Positions 1-8,972 of a stretch of DNA of 64,000 bases are shown here, piece after piece. This DNA comes from Paraclostridium tenue. Its GTDB lineage: Bacteria > Bacillota > Clostridia > Peptostreptococcales > Peptostreptococcaceae. Below the pieces are notes generated by a model. The model had not been told where the DNA came from, made no database searches, and saw only the letters and a program-made list of their open reading frames with translations. Location of the stretch: NCBI RefSeq assembly GCF_039521565.1, contig NZ_BAAACP010000001.1, forward strand, positions 124,001-188,000, read 5' to 3'. The translations under genes and the position numbers were made by a program. Every line of letters starts with the position of its first letter. The stretch's first letter is position 1.

Positions 1-165
1 TATGTTAATTTAGATAGATATGGAAATATGTCGGCAGCATCAATTCCAGTAGCATTAGATGAAGCTTATAGAGAAGGTAAAATAAAAAAAGGCGATAATA
101 TAGTGTTAGTAGGATTTGGAGGCGGTTTAACTTGGGGAGCTTCTGTAATTAGATGGAGTATATAA
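1..165 (+). CDS. fabH: 3-oxoacyl-ACP synthase III, C-terminal part (5' end outside window)
   Basis: Only the last 54 codons are in the window, entered in frame at base 1 and ending at TAA 163-165. The fragment has the DRYGNMSAAS stretch, whose Asn-Gly-Asn region carries the active-site asparagine of FabH, and the glycine-rich GFGGGLTWGA end typical of the family. FabH condenses acetyl-CoA (or a branched starter) with malonyl-ACP to begin fatty acid synthesis in the cytoplasm. A GGAGG follows the stop at once and serves fabK, so the gene is the upstream member of the fab operon. The catalytic Cys and His lie outside the window. Confidence 0.93.
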   Translation, partial: YVNLDRYGNMSAASIPVALDEAYREGKIKKGDNIVLVGFGGGLTWGASVIRWSI

Positions 166-175
166 GGAGGAAACA

Positions 176-1126
176 ATGAATAAATTATGTGAGATTTTAA
201 ATATAAAGTATCCAATAATTCAAGGTGGAATGGCTTGGGTAGCAACTGCAGAGTTGGCAGCTGGAGTTTCAAATGCAGGTGGATTAGGAATTATAGCTGC
301 AGGAAATGCTCCAAAGGATATTGTAAAAAAACAAATAATAAAATGTAGAGAGCTAACAGATAAGCCATTTGGAGTTAACGTAATGTTACTTTCTCCGTTT
401 GTAGATGAAATAATTGATTTAGTAATAGAAGAGAAAATAGAAGTTATAACAACAGGAGCTGGAAATCCAGCAAAATACATGGATAGATTGAAAGAAGTAA
501 ATATTAAAGTTATACCTGTAGTACCAACAATAGCATTAGCAAAGAGAATGGAAAAGTATGGAGCAGATGCGATTATAGTTGAAGGTACAGAAGCAGGAGG
601 TCACATAGGAGAATTAACAACTATGGTCTTAACTCCTCAAGTTGCAGATAACGTTAACATACCTGTTATTGCAGCTGGAGGAATAGCTAATGGTAAAGGA
701 CTAGCAGCAGCATTGTGTTTAGGAGCTAGTGGAGTTCAGGTAGGAACTAGATTTATATGTAGTGATGAATGTATAGTTCATGAAAATTATAAAAAATTTA
801 TTTTAAAATCTAAGGATAGGGATGCAATAGTAACTGGGAGAAGTACTGGTCATCCAGTAAGAACATTAAAAAATAAGTTAGCTAAAGATATATTAAATAT
901 GGAAAAAGAAGGGACTAATATTTTAGAAATAGATAAAAAAGGAATAGGGTCATTAAGAGCTGCAGCTATAGATGGTGATTTAGATTATGGGTCTTTTATG
1001 GCAGGTCAGATAGCATCATATATAAATGATATAAAACCTTGTAAACAAATAATTGAAGATATGATAAAAGATGCTAAATCTGTAATATCTAATATAAATA
1101 TAGACTTGGAGGTATCACATGGGTAA
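176..1126 (+). CDS. fabK: Enoyl-ACP reductase II (FMN-dependent)
   Basis: This 316-residue TIM-barrel flavoenzyme reduces enoyl-ACP in the last step of each elongation round. It belongs to the nitronate monooxygenase-like FabK family, unrelated to FabI. Visible marks are the QGGMAW N-terminus (about residues 16-21), the GGHIGE segment with the candidate catalytic His143, and the FMN-phosphate loop region AAGGIANGKG followed by LGASGVQVGTRF. Length is normal. The ATG is 5 nt after GGAGG. It overlaps fabD by 8 nt, which implies translational coupling. Its place inside the fab operon favours FabK over a nitronate monooxygenase. Confidence 0.95.
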   Translation: MNKLCEILNIKYPIIQGGMAWVATAELAAGVSNAGGLGIIAAGNAPKDIVKKQIIKCRELTDKPFGVNVMLLSPFVDEIIDLVIEEKIEVITTGAGNPAKYMDRLKEVNIKVIPVVPTIALAKRMEKYGADAIIVEGTEAGGHIGELTTMVLTPQVADNVNIPVIAAGGIANGKGLAAALCLGASGVQVGTRFICSDECIVHENYKKFILKSKDRDAIVTGRSTGHPVRTLKNKLAKDILNMEKEGTNILEIDKKGIGSLRAAAIDGDLDYGSFMAGQIASYINDIKPCKQIIEDMIKDAKSVISNINIDLEVSHG

Positions 1127-2069
1127 AATTGCATTAGTTTTTCCAGGGCAAGGTGCTCAATATGTAGGAATGGCAAATGACATATACAATAGTGATGATA
1201 TAGCGAGAAAAGTAATTGATGAGGCACAAGACTCAATAGGTATACAATTAAAGAAAATAATGTTTGAAGGTAGTGATGAAGAGTTATCTAAAACAGAAAA
1301 TACTCAGCCTGCTATAGTAACACATAGTATAGCATTATTTGAAAGTCTAAAGAATAAAATCGACTTAAGATATGATGCATGCTTAGGACTTTCTTTAGGT
1401 GAATATAGTGCATTAGTAGCTGCAGATGCAATGGATTTTAAAGATGCTGTGTCCATAGTAAAAAAAAGGGGAAAGTATATGCAAGAAAGTGTGCCTATAG
1501 GAAAAGGAAGCATGGCAGCTATATTAGGGTTAGATAGGGATAAAGTAAATAAGGTTATAAATGAAATAAATAACGGAGTAATAGAAGTTGCAAATTACAA
1601 CTCACCAGGTCAAATTGTCATATCTGGAGAAATTGATACAGTTAAAGATAGTATTAATTTATTTAAAGAAAATGGAGCTAAAAAAGCAATTTTATTAAAT
1701 GTAAGTGCACCATTTCACTCATCTATGTTAAAGCTAGCAGGATATAAACTTAAAAAAGAGTTAGATAATATTAATTTAAGGAAATGTAAGGTTTCTGTAG
1801 TTTCAAATGTAAATGCAGACTACTATACAGAAAATTATAAAGAGTTATTGGTTAATCAGGTTAGTTCATCTGTTTTATGGGAAGATTCAATAGAAAAACT
1901 AATAGATGAAGGATTTGATACATTCATAGAGATAGGACCGGGGAAAACGTTAAAGGGATTTATAAAGAAAATATCTAGTAAGAAAAAAATTAATGTAAAT
2001 GTTTACAATATAGAAGATTCAGAATCTATGAATATATTTATAGATTCTTACAAAAGAGGTGAAGTGTAA
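1119..2069 (+). CDS. fabD: Malonyl-CoA:ACP transacylase
   Basis: FabD moves malonyl from CoA to ACP, supplying the extender for FabH and FabF. The 316-residue protein opens with the family signature FPGQGAQYVGM. It has the nucleophile elbow GLSLGEYSA with Ser92, and His200 in SAPFHSSML as the second half of the catalytic dyad. The IGPGKTLKGF motif lies near the C-terminus. The start overlaps the end of fabK, and the stop TAA shares its last base with the fabG ATG, so the three genes form one tightly coupled unit. Nothing unusual is seen. Confidence 0.96.
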   Translation: MGKIALVFPGQGAQYVGMANDIYNSDDIARKVIDEAQDSIGIQLKKIMFEGSDEELSKTENTQPAIVTHSIALFESLKNKIDLRYDACLGLSLGEYSALVAADAMDFKDAVSIVKKRGKYMQESVPIGKGSMAAILGLDRDKVNKVINEINNGVIEVANYNSPGQIVISGEIDTVKDSINLFKENGAKKAILLNVSAPFHSSMLKLAGYKLKKELDNINLRKCKVSVVSNVNADYYTENYKELLVNQVSSSVLWEDSIEKLIDEGFDTFIEIGPGKTLKGFIKKISSKKKINVNVYNIEDSESMNIFIDSYKRGEV

Positions 2070-2818
2070 TGGTTAACTTAGACGGTAAAGTTTGTTTGAT
2101 AACTGGAGGTTCAAGGGGTATAGGTAAAGCTATAGCTAAAAAACTAGCATTACATAAGGCAAATATAATAATTAATTATACATCAAATGAAAATGATGCC
2201 CTAAAGGTTAAAGAAGAAATAAAAGAATATGGTGTTAAATGTGTACTTATTAAATGTGATGTATCTAAAAATAGTGATGTTGAAAATATGATTGAAACTG
2301 CAATTAATGAGTTTGGTAAAATTGATATATTAGTGAACAATGCAGGTGTAACTAAAGATGGGCTTTTAATCAGAATGAAAGAGGAAGACTTTGATAAAGT
2401 TATAGATATAAATTTAAAAGGAGTTTTCAATTGTACTAAATTAGTATGTAAGTATATGATGAAAAAAAGATATGGAAAGATAATAAATATATCATCTGTA
2501 GTAGGGATTACTGGAAATATAGGTCAAGTTAATTATTGTGCATCTAAAGCTGGGGTTATTGGGCTTACAAAATCAAGTGCAAGAGAACTTGCTTCGAGAA
2601 ATATAAATGTAAATGCAATAGCTCCAGGCTTTATAGATACAGATATGACTAGTATTTTAAATGAAAATCTAAAAGAACAAATGCTAAAAAATATTCCGCA
2701 AAATAGATTTGGAGAAGCTGAAGATGTAGCTAATTTAGTTTTATTTTTAGCTAGTGATATGGCAAGTTATATAACAGGTCAGGTTATAAATGTAGATGGT
2801 GGAATGGTAATGCAGTAA
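2069..2818 (+). CDS. fabG: 3-oxoacyl-ACP reductase
   Basis: FabG reduces 3-oxoacyl-ACP to 3-hydroxyacyl-ACP with NADPH. The 249 residues form a classical short-chain dehydrogenase: cofactor loop TGGSRGIG (residues 12-19), NNAG in the central strand, catalytic Ser143 in ISSVVG, and Tyr156/Lys160 in YCASK. The C-terminal DGGMVM end is typical of FabG. ATG 2069 overlaps the fabD stop by one base. About 45 nt separate it from acpP. Operon position and normal length make a general SDR of other function unlikely. Confidence 0.95.
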   Translation: MVNLDGKVCLITGGSRGIGKAIAKKLALHKANIIINYTSNENDALKVKEEIKEYGVKCVLIKCDVSKNSDVENMIETAINEFGKIDILVNNAGVTKDGLLIRMKEEDFDKVIDINLKGVFNCTKLVCKYMMKKRYGKIINISSVVGITGNIGQVNYCASKAGVIGLTKSSARELASRNINVNAIAPGFIDTDMTSILNENLKEQMLKNIPQNRFGEAEDVANLVLFLASDMASYITGQVINVDGGMVMQ

Positions 2819-2863
2819 ACATTTTAAAATATAATAAAATAAAAAATTTAGGAGGATTTAATT

Positions 2864-3088
2864 ATGTTTGAAAAAGTTGTAGAAATAATAAAGGATCAAT
2901 TAGGGATAGATGATAAAGAGATAAATATGGAGACTTCATTAATGAAAGATTTAGAAGCAGACTCATTAGATGCAGTTGAAATAATGATGGCACTTGAAGA
3001 TGAATTTTCAATAGAAATCCCAGATACAGAAGCAGAAAAATTTGTATGTATAGGAGATATAGTAAGATACATAGAAGCTAACAAATAG
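2864..3088 (+). CDS. acpP: Acyl carrier protein
   Basis: This 74-residue acidic four-helix protein carries growing acyl chains on a phosphopantetheine arm. The attachment site is Ser34 in the DSL motif (LEADSLDAVE). The ATG follows an AGGAGG 8 nt upstream. It sits between fabG and fabF, the usual Gram-positive order, and is the universal shuttle for all enzymes of this operon. No promoter is evident in the 45-nt gap before it, so it is probably co-transcribed. Confidence 0.97.
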   Translation: MFEKVVEIIKDQLGIDDKEINMETSLMKDLEADSLDAVEIMMALEDEFSIEIPDTEAEKFVCIGDIVRYIEANK

Positions 3089-3101
3089 TGGAGGTTACGT
3101 T

Positions 3102-4340
3102 ATGAGAAAGAGAGTTGTTATAACAGGCTTAGGATGTGTGACTCCAGTTGGTACAGGTAAAGATGAATTTTGGACCAACATAAAAAATGGTATTTGTGGC
3201 ATAGATAAAATAACAAGATTTGATTCATCTTCATTTCAAACTCAAATAGCAGGAGAAGTTAAAGATTTTAATCCAGAAGATTATATGAATAAAAAAGAAT
3301 CAAAGAGAATGGATAGATTTACTCATTTTGCTATAGCATCTGCATCTTTGGCAGTGAAAGATGCAAATCTTGATTTTGACTTGTTAGATAGAGAAAAAGT
3401 AGGTGTTATAATAGGATCTGGTATAGGTGGAGTTGAGACTATAGAAGAACAACACAAAATACTATTAGAAAAAGGGAATAAAAGGGTTAGTCCATTTTTT
3501 GTTCCTATGATGATATCTAATATGGCTACAGGTCAAGTATCTATTATGTTAGGAGCAAAAGGTCCAAATACTAATGTATCAACAGCTTGCGCATCTGGCT
3601 CGCACGCTATAGGAGATGCATTTAAAATAGTGCAAAGAGGAGATGCAACTATTATGGTTGCAGGAGGTAGTGAAGCTGGAATTACTCCACTTTCATTTGC
3701 GGGGTTTTGTAATATGAAAGCCATGTCTACTAGAAATGATAGTCCTGAAACTGCATCTAGACCATTTGACAAAGACAGAGATGGATTTGTAATGGGAGAA
3801 GGAGCAGGAATAGTTATATTAGAAGAATTAGAACATGCTTTAAAAAGAGGGGCTAAAATCTATGCTGAAGTAGTTGGATATGGCTTAACAGCAGATGCAC
3901 ACCATATGACAACTCCAGCAGAAAATGGTGAAGGTGCATCTAGAGCAATAAATATGGCAATAAAGGATGGAAATATACCTCTTAGTGAAGTGGATTATAT
4001 AAATGCACATGGAACATCTACTTATTATAATGACAAGTTTGAGACTATGGCTATAAAAGATGTATTTAAAGCACACGCATATGACTTATGTGTATCATCT
4101 ACAAAATCTATGACAGGGCACTTACTAGGAGCTGCAGGAGCGATAGAAGCTATTGTATGTGCAATGTCTATATATGATGGATATGCTCCACCTACTATAA
4201 ATGTAGAAAATGTAGATGAAGAATTAGATTTAGATTATGTTATAAATAAAGGTAGAGAAAAAAATGTTAGGTATGCTTTATCAAATTCATTAGGATTTGG
4301 AGGACATAATGCAACGCTAGCATTTAAAAAATACGATTAA
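3102..4340 (+). CDS. fabF: 3-oxoacyl-ACP synthase II
   Basis: FabF elongates acyl-ACP with malonyl-ACP. The 412-residue thiolase-fold enzyme has the Cys-His-His triad: Cys163 in STACASGSH, His303 in NAHGTSTYYND and His340 in KSMTGHLLGAAG. The C-terminal SNSLGFGGHNA glycine loop is present. It starts 13 nt after acpP behind a GGAGG and is followed by a strong terminator, so it closes the fab operon. FabF-type condensing enzymes can resemble polyketide KS domains, but the operon context settles the call. Confidence 0.96.
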   Translation: MRKRVVITGLGCVTPVGTGKDEFWTNIKNGICGIDKITRFDSSSFQTQIAGEVKDFNPEDYMNKKESKRMDRFTHFAIASASLAVKDANLDFDLLDREKVGVIIGSGIGGVETIEEQHKILLEKGNKRVSPFFVPMMISNMATGQVSIMLGAKGPNTNVSTACASGSHAIGDAFKIVQRGDATIMVAGGSEAGITPLSFAGFCNMKAMSTRNDSPETASRPFDKDRDGFVMGEGAGIVILEELEHALKRGAKIYAEVVGYGLTADAHHMTTPAENGEGASRAINMAIKDGNIPLSEVDYINAHGTSTYYNDKFETMAIKDVFKAHAYDLCVSSTKSMTGHLLGAAGAIEAIVCAMSIYDGYAPPTINVENVDEELDLDYVINKGREKNVRYALSNSLGFGGHNATLAFKKYD

Positions 4341-4342
4341 TA

Positions 4343-4381
4343 AAAAACCTTAGCTAATGAAAGTTAGCTAAGGTTTTTTTA
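4343..4381 (+). terminator. Rho-independent terminator of the fab operon
   Basis: A perfect stem is formed by AAACCTTAGCTAA and TTAGCTAAGGTTT with a short loop, followed by a run of T. It lies just after the fabF stop and separates the fab operon from the sporulation genes. Confidence 0.93.
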
Positions 4382-4437
4382 GTTTTAATAAATAAATTAA
4401 GATAAATATTTTTATAAATAAATTTTAAACATTTTGG

Positions 4438-4465
4438 CATATATAGCTTTGCGTGAAAATATAAT
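4438..4465 (+). promoter_or_regulatory. Candidate sigma-E promoter of the spoIIIA operon
   Basis: GCATATA at 4438-4444 matches 6 of 7 positions of the Bacillus sigma-E -35 consensus as I remember it (KMATATT). After 13 nt, AATATAAT (4458-4465) matches 6 of 8 of the -10 consensus (CATACAMT). The spoIIIA operon is a known sigma-E target, which fits. Placement by eye only; start-site mapping would settle it. Confidence 0.42.
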
Positions 4466-4491
4466 TATATAAACAAAGGAGGACAAGGATT

Positions 4492-5460
4492 ATGAAAAAA
4501 CTTTCAGATGAAATTTTAAATTCAGTATCACCTAGTTTAAGAGAAAAGATAATTAATATACAAGATAATGATATAAATATAGAAGAAATAAGGCTTAGAG
4601 TACAAAAGCCACTAATAGTAAATTCCAATAGTAAAGATTATTTTTACAATAAATCAATTAAAAATTTAGATACTAGAAATTTAAATCCATACATAGTTAC
4701 AAAGGAAGATATAGAACAGACTTTTCAACTTATGTGTAAATATTCAATACATTCTTTTATTGATGATATAAAAAAAGGGTTTATAACCTTAAAGGGAGGT
4801 CATAGAGTTGGAATAGTAGGAAAAGTAATTATAGAAGATGGTAATGTAAAAAATATTAAGCATATATCATCTTTAAATATAAGGGTTTCTAGAGAAGTAA
4901 AAAATTGTTCTGAGAAAATTTTAGGGCATATAATAAAAAATTTTAAGGAAGTAAACAATACCTTGATAATATCACCACCACAATGTGGTAAAACAACTTT
5001 ACTTAGAGATATAGTTAGAAATTTAAGTAATGGGAATAAAGATAGAGGATTTGAAGGAATAAAAGTAGCATTAATAGATGAAAGAAATGAGATATCGGGA
5101 TCTTATTTAGGAGTTCCTCAAATGGATGTAGGAATAAGAACTGATGTTATTGAAACTTGTCCTAAAGATATAGGGATTACGATGCTTCTAAGAGCAATGT
5201 CGCCAAACGTAATAGTTACAGATGAGATAGGTAGCGAAAAAGAGATAAAAGCTCTTTATACAGCATTAAATGGAGGGGTTAGTTTAATAACAACTGTACA
5301 TGGTGATTCTATAGAGGATATAAAAGAAAGAAATGAATTGAGTAAGTTGTTGGATAAAGAATTATTTAAAAAAGTAATAATTTTATCCGCAAGAAATGGA
5401 CCTGGCACTGTAGAAAAAGTATATGACCTAGAAGAGAAGAGGTGGTATTTTGCAAATTAA
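4492..5460 (+). CDS. spoIIIAA: Stage III sporulation protein AA (ATPase)
   Basis: SpoIIIAA is the cytoplasmic ATPase of the SpoIIIA-SpoIIQ channel joining mother cell and forespore, and resembles type II/IV secretion ATPases. The 322 residues include a Walker A region SPPQCGKTTL with Lys167 and a Walker B region VIVTDEIG with Asp244/Glu245. The long N-terminal region is typical of the family. AAAGGAGG precedes the ATG. It heads an eight-gene operon and overlaps spoIIIAB by 11 nt. A sigma-E-like promoter is upstream. Confidence 0.95.
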   Translation: MKKLSDEILNSVSPSLREKIINIQDNDINIEEIRLRVQKPLIVNSNSKDYFYNKSIKNLDTRNLNPYIVTKEDIEQTFQLMCKYSIHSFIDDIKKGFITLKGGHRVGIVGKVIIEDGNVKNIKHISSLNIRVSREVKNCSEKILGHIIKNFKEVNNTLIISPPQCGKTTLLRDIVRNLSNGNKDRGFEGIKVALIDERNEISGSYLGVPQMDVGIRTDVIETCPKDIGITMLLRAMSPNVIVTDEIGSEKEIKALYTALNGGVSLITTVHGDSIEDIKERNELSKLLDKELFKKVIILSARNGPGTVEKVYDLEEKRWYFAN

Positions 5461-5971
5461 AATAGTTATGATTGGGATATTAGTAGCTTGTAGCTATTTG
5501 ATAGGCGAATACATATATAAAGCATATGTAAAAAGACATAAGCAGATAAGTGAACTTATAAGGATTTTAGAAGTAATGAGAATGGACTTATCATTTGGAT
5601 TATACACCTTGGAAGAAATATTTTTTAGAGTAGGAGAAAATAAAGAATTTACAACTAGTAAATTTTTTAAAAATATGAGCGAAGATTTAAAGTATGAAAA
5701 TAATATCACACTAGAAAAGATACTAGAAAATAATTTTTGTTATATGGAAAAAGAAACGTATCTTCAAGAAAAGGAACTAGATGAATTAAAAAAATTAATA
5801 TTGTCACTTGGAAGAGGAGATATATATTCTCAAGAAAGGATGATTGATTTATCTATTGAAAACCTTAAAAAGTTAACGTCAGAATGTAAAGAAGATATAA
5901 ATAAAAAAGGAGTAGTATATAAAAAATTATCAACTATAATTGGGCTAGTTATAGGAATTTTTCTAATTTAG
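5450..5971 (+). CDS. spoIIIAB: Stage III sporulation protein AB
   Basis: This 173-residue protein has one hydrophobic segment at each end (roughly residues 5-22 and 157-172) around a charged helical middle with the conserved LGRGD motif. SpoIIIAB is thought to be a membrane partner of the SpoIIIAA ATPase, by analogy with GspF. The start is TTG at 5450, overlapping spoIIIAA, with GAGGTGG just upstream; no good ATG is available without losing the first membrane segment. Second gene of the spoIIIA operon. Confidence 0.9.
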   Translation: MQIKIVMIGILVACSYLIGEYIYKAYVKRHKQISELIRILEVMRMDLSFGLYTLEEIFFRVGENKEFTTSKFFKNMSEDLKYENNITLEKILENNFCYMEKETYLQEKELDELKKLILSLGRGDIYSQERMIDLSIENLKKLTSECKEDINKKGVVYKKLSTIIGLVIGIFLI

Positions 5972-5981
5972 GAGGAGTAAT

Positions 5982-6179
5982 ATGGATATAACTTTGATAT
6001 TTAAAGTAGCAGGTATTGGGTTGTTAATATCTGTACTTAATATGGTGCTTGAAAAAACAGATAGAAAAGATTGGACTACTTTAACTACACTTGCAGGGGT
6101 AATAATAGTCCTTACAATGGTTATAACAGAGATTAATGATTTATTTAATGCAGTAAGAACTATGTTTCAATTGTATTAA
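5982..6179 (+). CDS. spoIIIAC: Stage III sporulation protein AC
   Basis: A 65-residue membrane protein with two hydrophobic helices (about 5-22 and 35-55) separated by a short charged loop containing the conserved EKTDRKDW stretch. SpoIIIAC is a small membrane subunit of the mother-cell side of the feeding-tube channel. The ATG lies 6 nt after GGAGGAG. It is identified by size, motif and order between spoIIIAB and spoIIIAD. Confidence 0.92.
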   Translation: MDITLIFKVAGIGLLISVLNMVLEKTDRKDWTTLTTLAGVIIVLTMVITEINDLFNAVRTMFQLY

Positions 6180-6191
6180 GGAGGAGATTTT

Positions 6192-6578
6192 TTGGATGTA
6201 ATGAAATTAGTAGGTCTTGCCCTTATATCTACTATACTTTGTTTGATTATAAAAAAAGACAGGCCAGAAATGGCAATGTTTATAGGTATATTAACAGGAA
6301 TAATGATTTTGTTGTCAGTAACATATAAGTTCAATTTTATAATTGAAAGTATAAATGAATTAGCTGATAAGGCAAATATACCTACTATGTATATATCTTT
6401 AATAATAAAGCTTATTGGAATAGCATATTTAATGGAATTTGCTATTCAAATATGCAAAGATTGTGGGGAAGGAAATATTGCAACCAAGCTTGAATTTGGA
6501 GGGAAAATTATAGTTATGACGATGTCATTCCCTATTTTGATATCTATTATAGATATGATTTTAAATATAATTCCATAG
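6192..6578 (+). CDS. spoIIIAD: Stage III sporulation protein AD
   Basis: A 128-residue polytopic membrane protein with about four hydrophobic segments. It begins like SpoIIIAC (short hydrophobic helix, charged KKDRPEM turn, second helix), consistent with the known similarity of these two subunits. The start is TTG at 6192, 7 nt after GGAGGAG; the first in-frame ATG (6201) would be too far from that site. Fourth gene of the spoIIIA operon, acting in the mother-cell membrane around the forespore. Confidence 0.92.
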   Translation: MDVMKLVGLALISTILCLIIKKDRPEMAMFIGILTGIMILLSVTYKFNFIIESINELADKANIPTMYISLIIKLIGIAYLMEFAIQICKDCGEGNIATKLEFGGKIIVMTMSFPILISIIDMILNIIP

Positions 6579-6592
6579 GAGAATGATTACTT

Positions 6593-7756
6593 ATGAAAAA
6601 AATTTTGGCTAGTATAATAATTTGTATACTAATTGGAGTTACATTTGCCAATATATCATTTGCAAATGAAAAAGAAGCTAAAGAAAGTGTAGAATCATAT
6701 ATAAATGATCAGATAAGTAAAATAAATTTAGAAGATATACAAAAGCATATTAAAGAAGAAAGTTTAATAGAAGATGTAGATATAAAGACTTTTATAAAAG
6801 ACTTAATATCGGGTAAAAAGACAATGTTAGATTTAATTGATAAAGAAGGAATCAAGTTAGTTTTATTTGATGAACTTCAATCAAGTTTAAAAGTAGCTTC
6901 AATAATATTTGTTTTAGCACTTTTATCATCTATATTAAAAAGTTTAGATAATTCATTTTCATCAGGATCAATAAGTCAGATCACAACATATATAGTGTTT
7001 ATTGTCATGGTAACTTTAATGCTAATAGGATTTAAAGATGTTTTAAATATATGTAGCACAACTATTAATAGCATGATAAATTTAATGCAGATTGTAATGC
7101 CGATACTAATTACATTTTTAGTAGTTATGGGATTTCCAATGACATCTACAGTTATGACTCCTATATTTATGGGAGGTGTAACTTTTATAAATATTATATT
7201 TAAAAATTTTCTTTTTATATCTATAACTATAGGATTCTCAATATTAGTTATAAATAATATATCAAAAAGTATAAAATTAAAAAAATTATCATCTTTTATA
7301 AAGCAAATAAATTTAATAACTATAGGTGCGGTATTTACTATATATCTTGCTCTTGTTTCTATGCAAGGCATGTATGTAAAAAGTTTGGATGGATTTGCAG
7401 TAAAAAGTACTAAATTTGCGATAGGAAACTTTATACCTGTTGTGGGTGGATTTGTATCAGATTCATTTGATATAATTTTATCTTCATCTCAATTGATAAA
7501 AAATTTATTTGGAGGCGTAGGGTTAATTATATTAGTAGGAATATGCCTAATACCTATAATAAAGATAGTTTCTATAATTTTAGTTTATAAAACATCGGCT
7601 ATGGTTGTAGAGCCAGTTGGAGAAGAGAGTATATCAAATTTTTTAAATGAAGTTTCTAATCTTATGGGGATAATGTTAGCATGTATAATCGCTATAACAA
7701 TAATGTTTTTCGTTACAATTGCAATAGTAATATCTATTAGTGTTGTAGCTCAGTAA
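6593..7756 (+). CDS. spoIIIAE: Stage III sporulation protein AE
   Basis: A 387-residue polytopic membrane protein. It has an N-terminal signal-like hydrophobic stretch ending near residue 24, a soluble helical region (about 25-100), then seven or so membrane segments. SpoIIIAE is the multi-spanning membrane subunit of the SpoIIIA channel. It is followed 12 nt later by spoIIIAF with its own AGGAGG. Length and layout match the family. Confidence 0.94.
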   Translation: MKKILASIIICILIGVTFANISFANEKEAKESVESYINDQISKINLEDIQKHIKEESLIEDVDIKTFIKDLISGKKTMLDLIDKEGIKLVLFDELQSSLKVASIIFVLALLSSILKSLDNSFSSGSISQITTYIVFIVMVTLMLIGFKDVLNICSTTINSMINLMQIVMPILITFLVVMGFPMTSTVMTPIFMGGVTFINIIFKNFLFISITIGFSILVINNISKSIKLKKLSSFIKQINLITIGAVFTIYLALVSMQGMYVKSLDGFAVKSTKFAIGNFIPVVGGFVSDSFDIILSSSQLIKNLFGGVGLIILVGICLIPIIKIVSIILVYKTSAMVVEPVGEESISNFLNEVSNLMGIMLACIIAITIMFFVTIAIVISISVVAQ

Positions 7757-7768
7757 AAGGAGGGAAAA

Positions 7769-8332
7769 ATGTTAGAAAGTGTTAAAACTTGGATAGTAAG
7801 TATTTTAATAGCTGCATTTATAGTAAATATAGTTAATATGGTTTTGCCTTCTTCAAAAATTAAATCATATATAAATTTAGTTTTAAATTTTATATTCATA
7901 TTTATAGTTATAAGTCCTGTAATAGACTTTTTTTCAGAAAATATAAGTCTTGAAGAGAGACTATTAAAAACATATACAAAATATAATCAAGATTATATAG
8001 AGAGTATGAACAATTTATCAAAAAATATAGGTAATACAAGTATAAAATCAGGATATGAAGATGGATTAAAGAGCGTATTAAAGCTTAAACTAGAGGGATC
8101 TGGATATGAATTAGAAGATATACAATTTGATGGATCGGATATAAGTAAAATAAAAGTAAAAGATAATAGTAATAAAAATGAAAATAAAGACATAGAATTT
8201 AACAGAAGTGAAAAGGACAAGCAAGTATTTAAAGAAAATTCAGATTATAATTCAGATAGTAAAGATGAAAAAATAAAAAAAGATTTAGTAGATATACTTG
8301 ATATATCAATTGAAAGCATAGAAATTGATTAA
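7769..8332 (+). CDS. spoIIIAF: Stage III sporulation protein AF
   Basis: The 187-residue protein has two N-terminal membrane helices (about residues 8-25 and 34-54) and a soluble C-terminal domain with low-complexity Asn/Lys/Asp stretches in its second half. SpoIIIAF is a membrane-anchored ring-building component of the SpoIIIA complex. The ATG follows AAGGAGGG. The last 60 residues are more charged and repetitive than in Bacillus, as often in AT-rich clostridia. Confidence 0.9.
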   Translation: MLESVKTWIVSILIAAFIVNIVNMVLPSSKIKSYINLVLNFIFIFIVISPVIDFFSENISLEERLLKTYTKYNQDYIESMNNLSKNIGNTSIKSGYEDGLKSVLKLKLEGSGYELEDIQFDGSDISKIKVKDNSNKNENKDIEFNRSEKDKQVFKENSDYNSDSKDEKIKKDLVDILDISIESIEID

Positions 8333-8348
8333 TGGGAGTTGAGTAGAT

Positions 8349-8897
8349 ATGTTTAAAAATTTTAAAGAAGAAGATAAGAAAAAGATATATAGTTTAGCTG
8401 CTTTATCATTTGTATGTATTATGGGTTTAGTTATTTTTTCTAAGGGTTTTGAAGTAGAAAACAATAAAGGTAAGTTAATTGAAAGTGAAAATACAAAAAT
8501 TAAGGAAACTCAAACTAAGGAAGATGATGATTTAGAAAGTAAGCTAGAAAATATATTATCTCAAATAGAAGGAGCAGGAGAAGTTAAAGCAATGATAACA
8601 TTTAAATCAGGTGAACAAATAGAACCAGCATTTAACTCAAATTCTACAAAAGAAGAAACGACAGAAAAAGATTCTCAAGGTGGAGAAAGGACTGTTACAA
8701 CATCAAGTGAAAATAAAACTATGATAACATCAAGTGAAAATAAACCAGTAGTATTAAAAACGTCAGAACCAGAGATAAAGGGAGTTTTAGTAGTTTCAAG
8801 TGGAGCAAATGATCCAGTTGTAAAAGAAAAATTATACTCTGCAGTACAAACAGCACTTCAAATTTCAGGTCATCAAGTACAAATTTACTCAAAATAA
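8349..8897 (+). CDS. spoIIIAG: Stage III sporulation protein AG
   Basis: SpoIIIAG forms the large ring of the channel in the intermembrane space. The 182 residues contain one N-terminal membrane helix (about 17-33), then a ring-building domain with the LSQIEGAGEVKAMITF region and the GVLVVSSGANDPVVKEKL end typical of the family. A Ser/Thr/Lys/Glu-rich insert (about 98-140) includes a short internal repeat (TSSENK twice). The start is ATG 8349 after a weak GGGAGTTGAG. A 75-nt gap separates it from spoIIIAH. Confidence 0.92.
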   Translation: MFKNFKEEDKKKIYSLAALSFVCIMGLVIFSKGFEVENNKGKLIESENTKIKETQTKEDDDLESKLENILSQIEGAGEVKAMITFKSGEQIEPAFNSNSTKEETTEKDSQGGERTVTTSSENKTMITSSENKPVVLKTSEPEIKGVLVVSSGANDPVVKEKLYSAVQTALQISGHQVQIYSK

Positions 8898-8972
8898 AAA
8901 AAATAATCATAATAGTAAAGCTCGTACATATAAATATTACAAGAAAATAAATTTTAATTAGGGGGAATACAA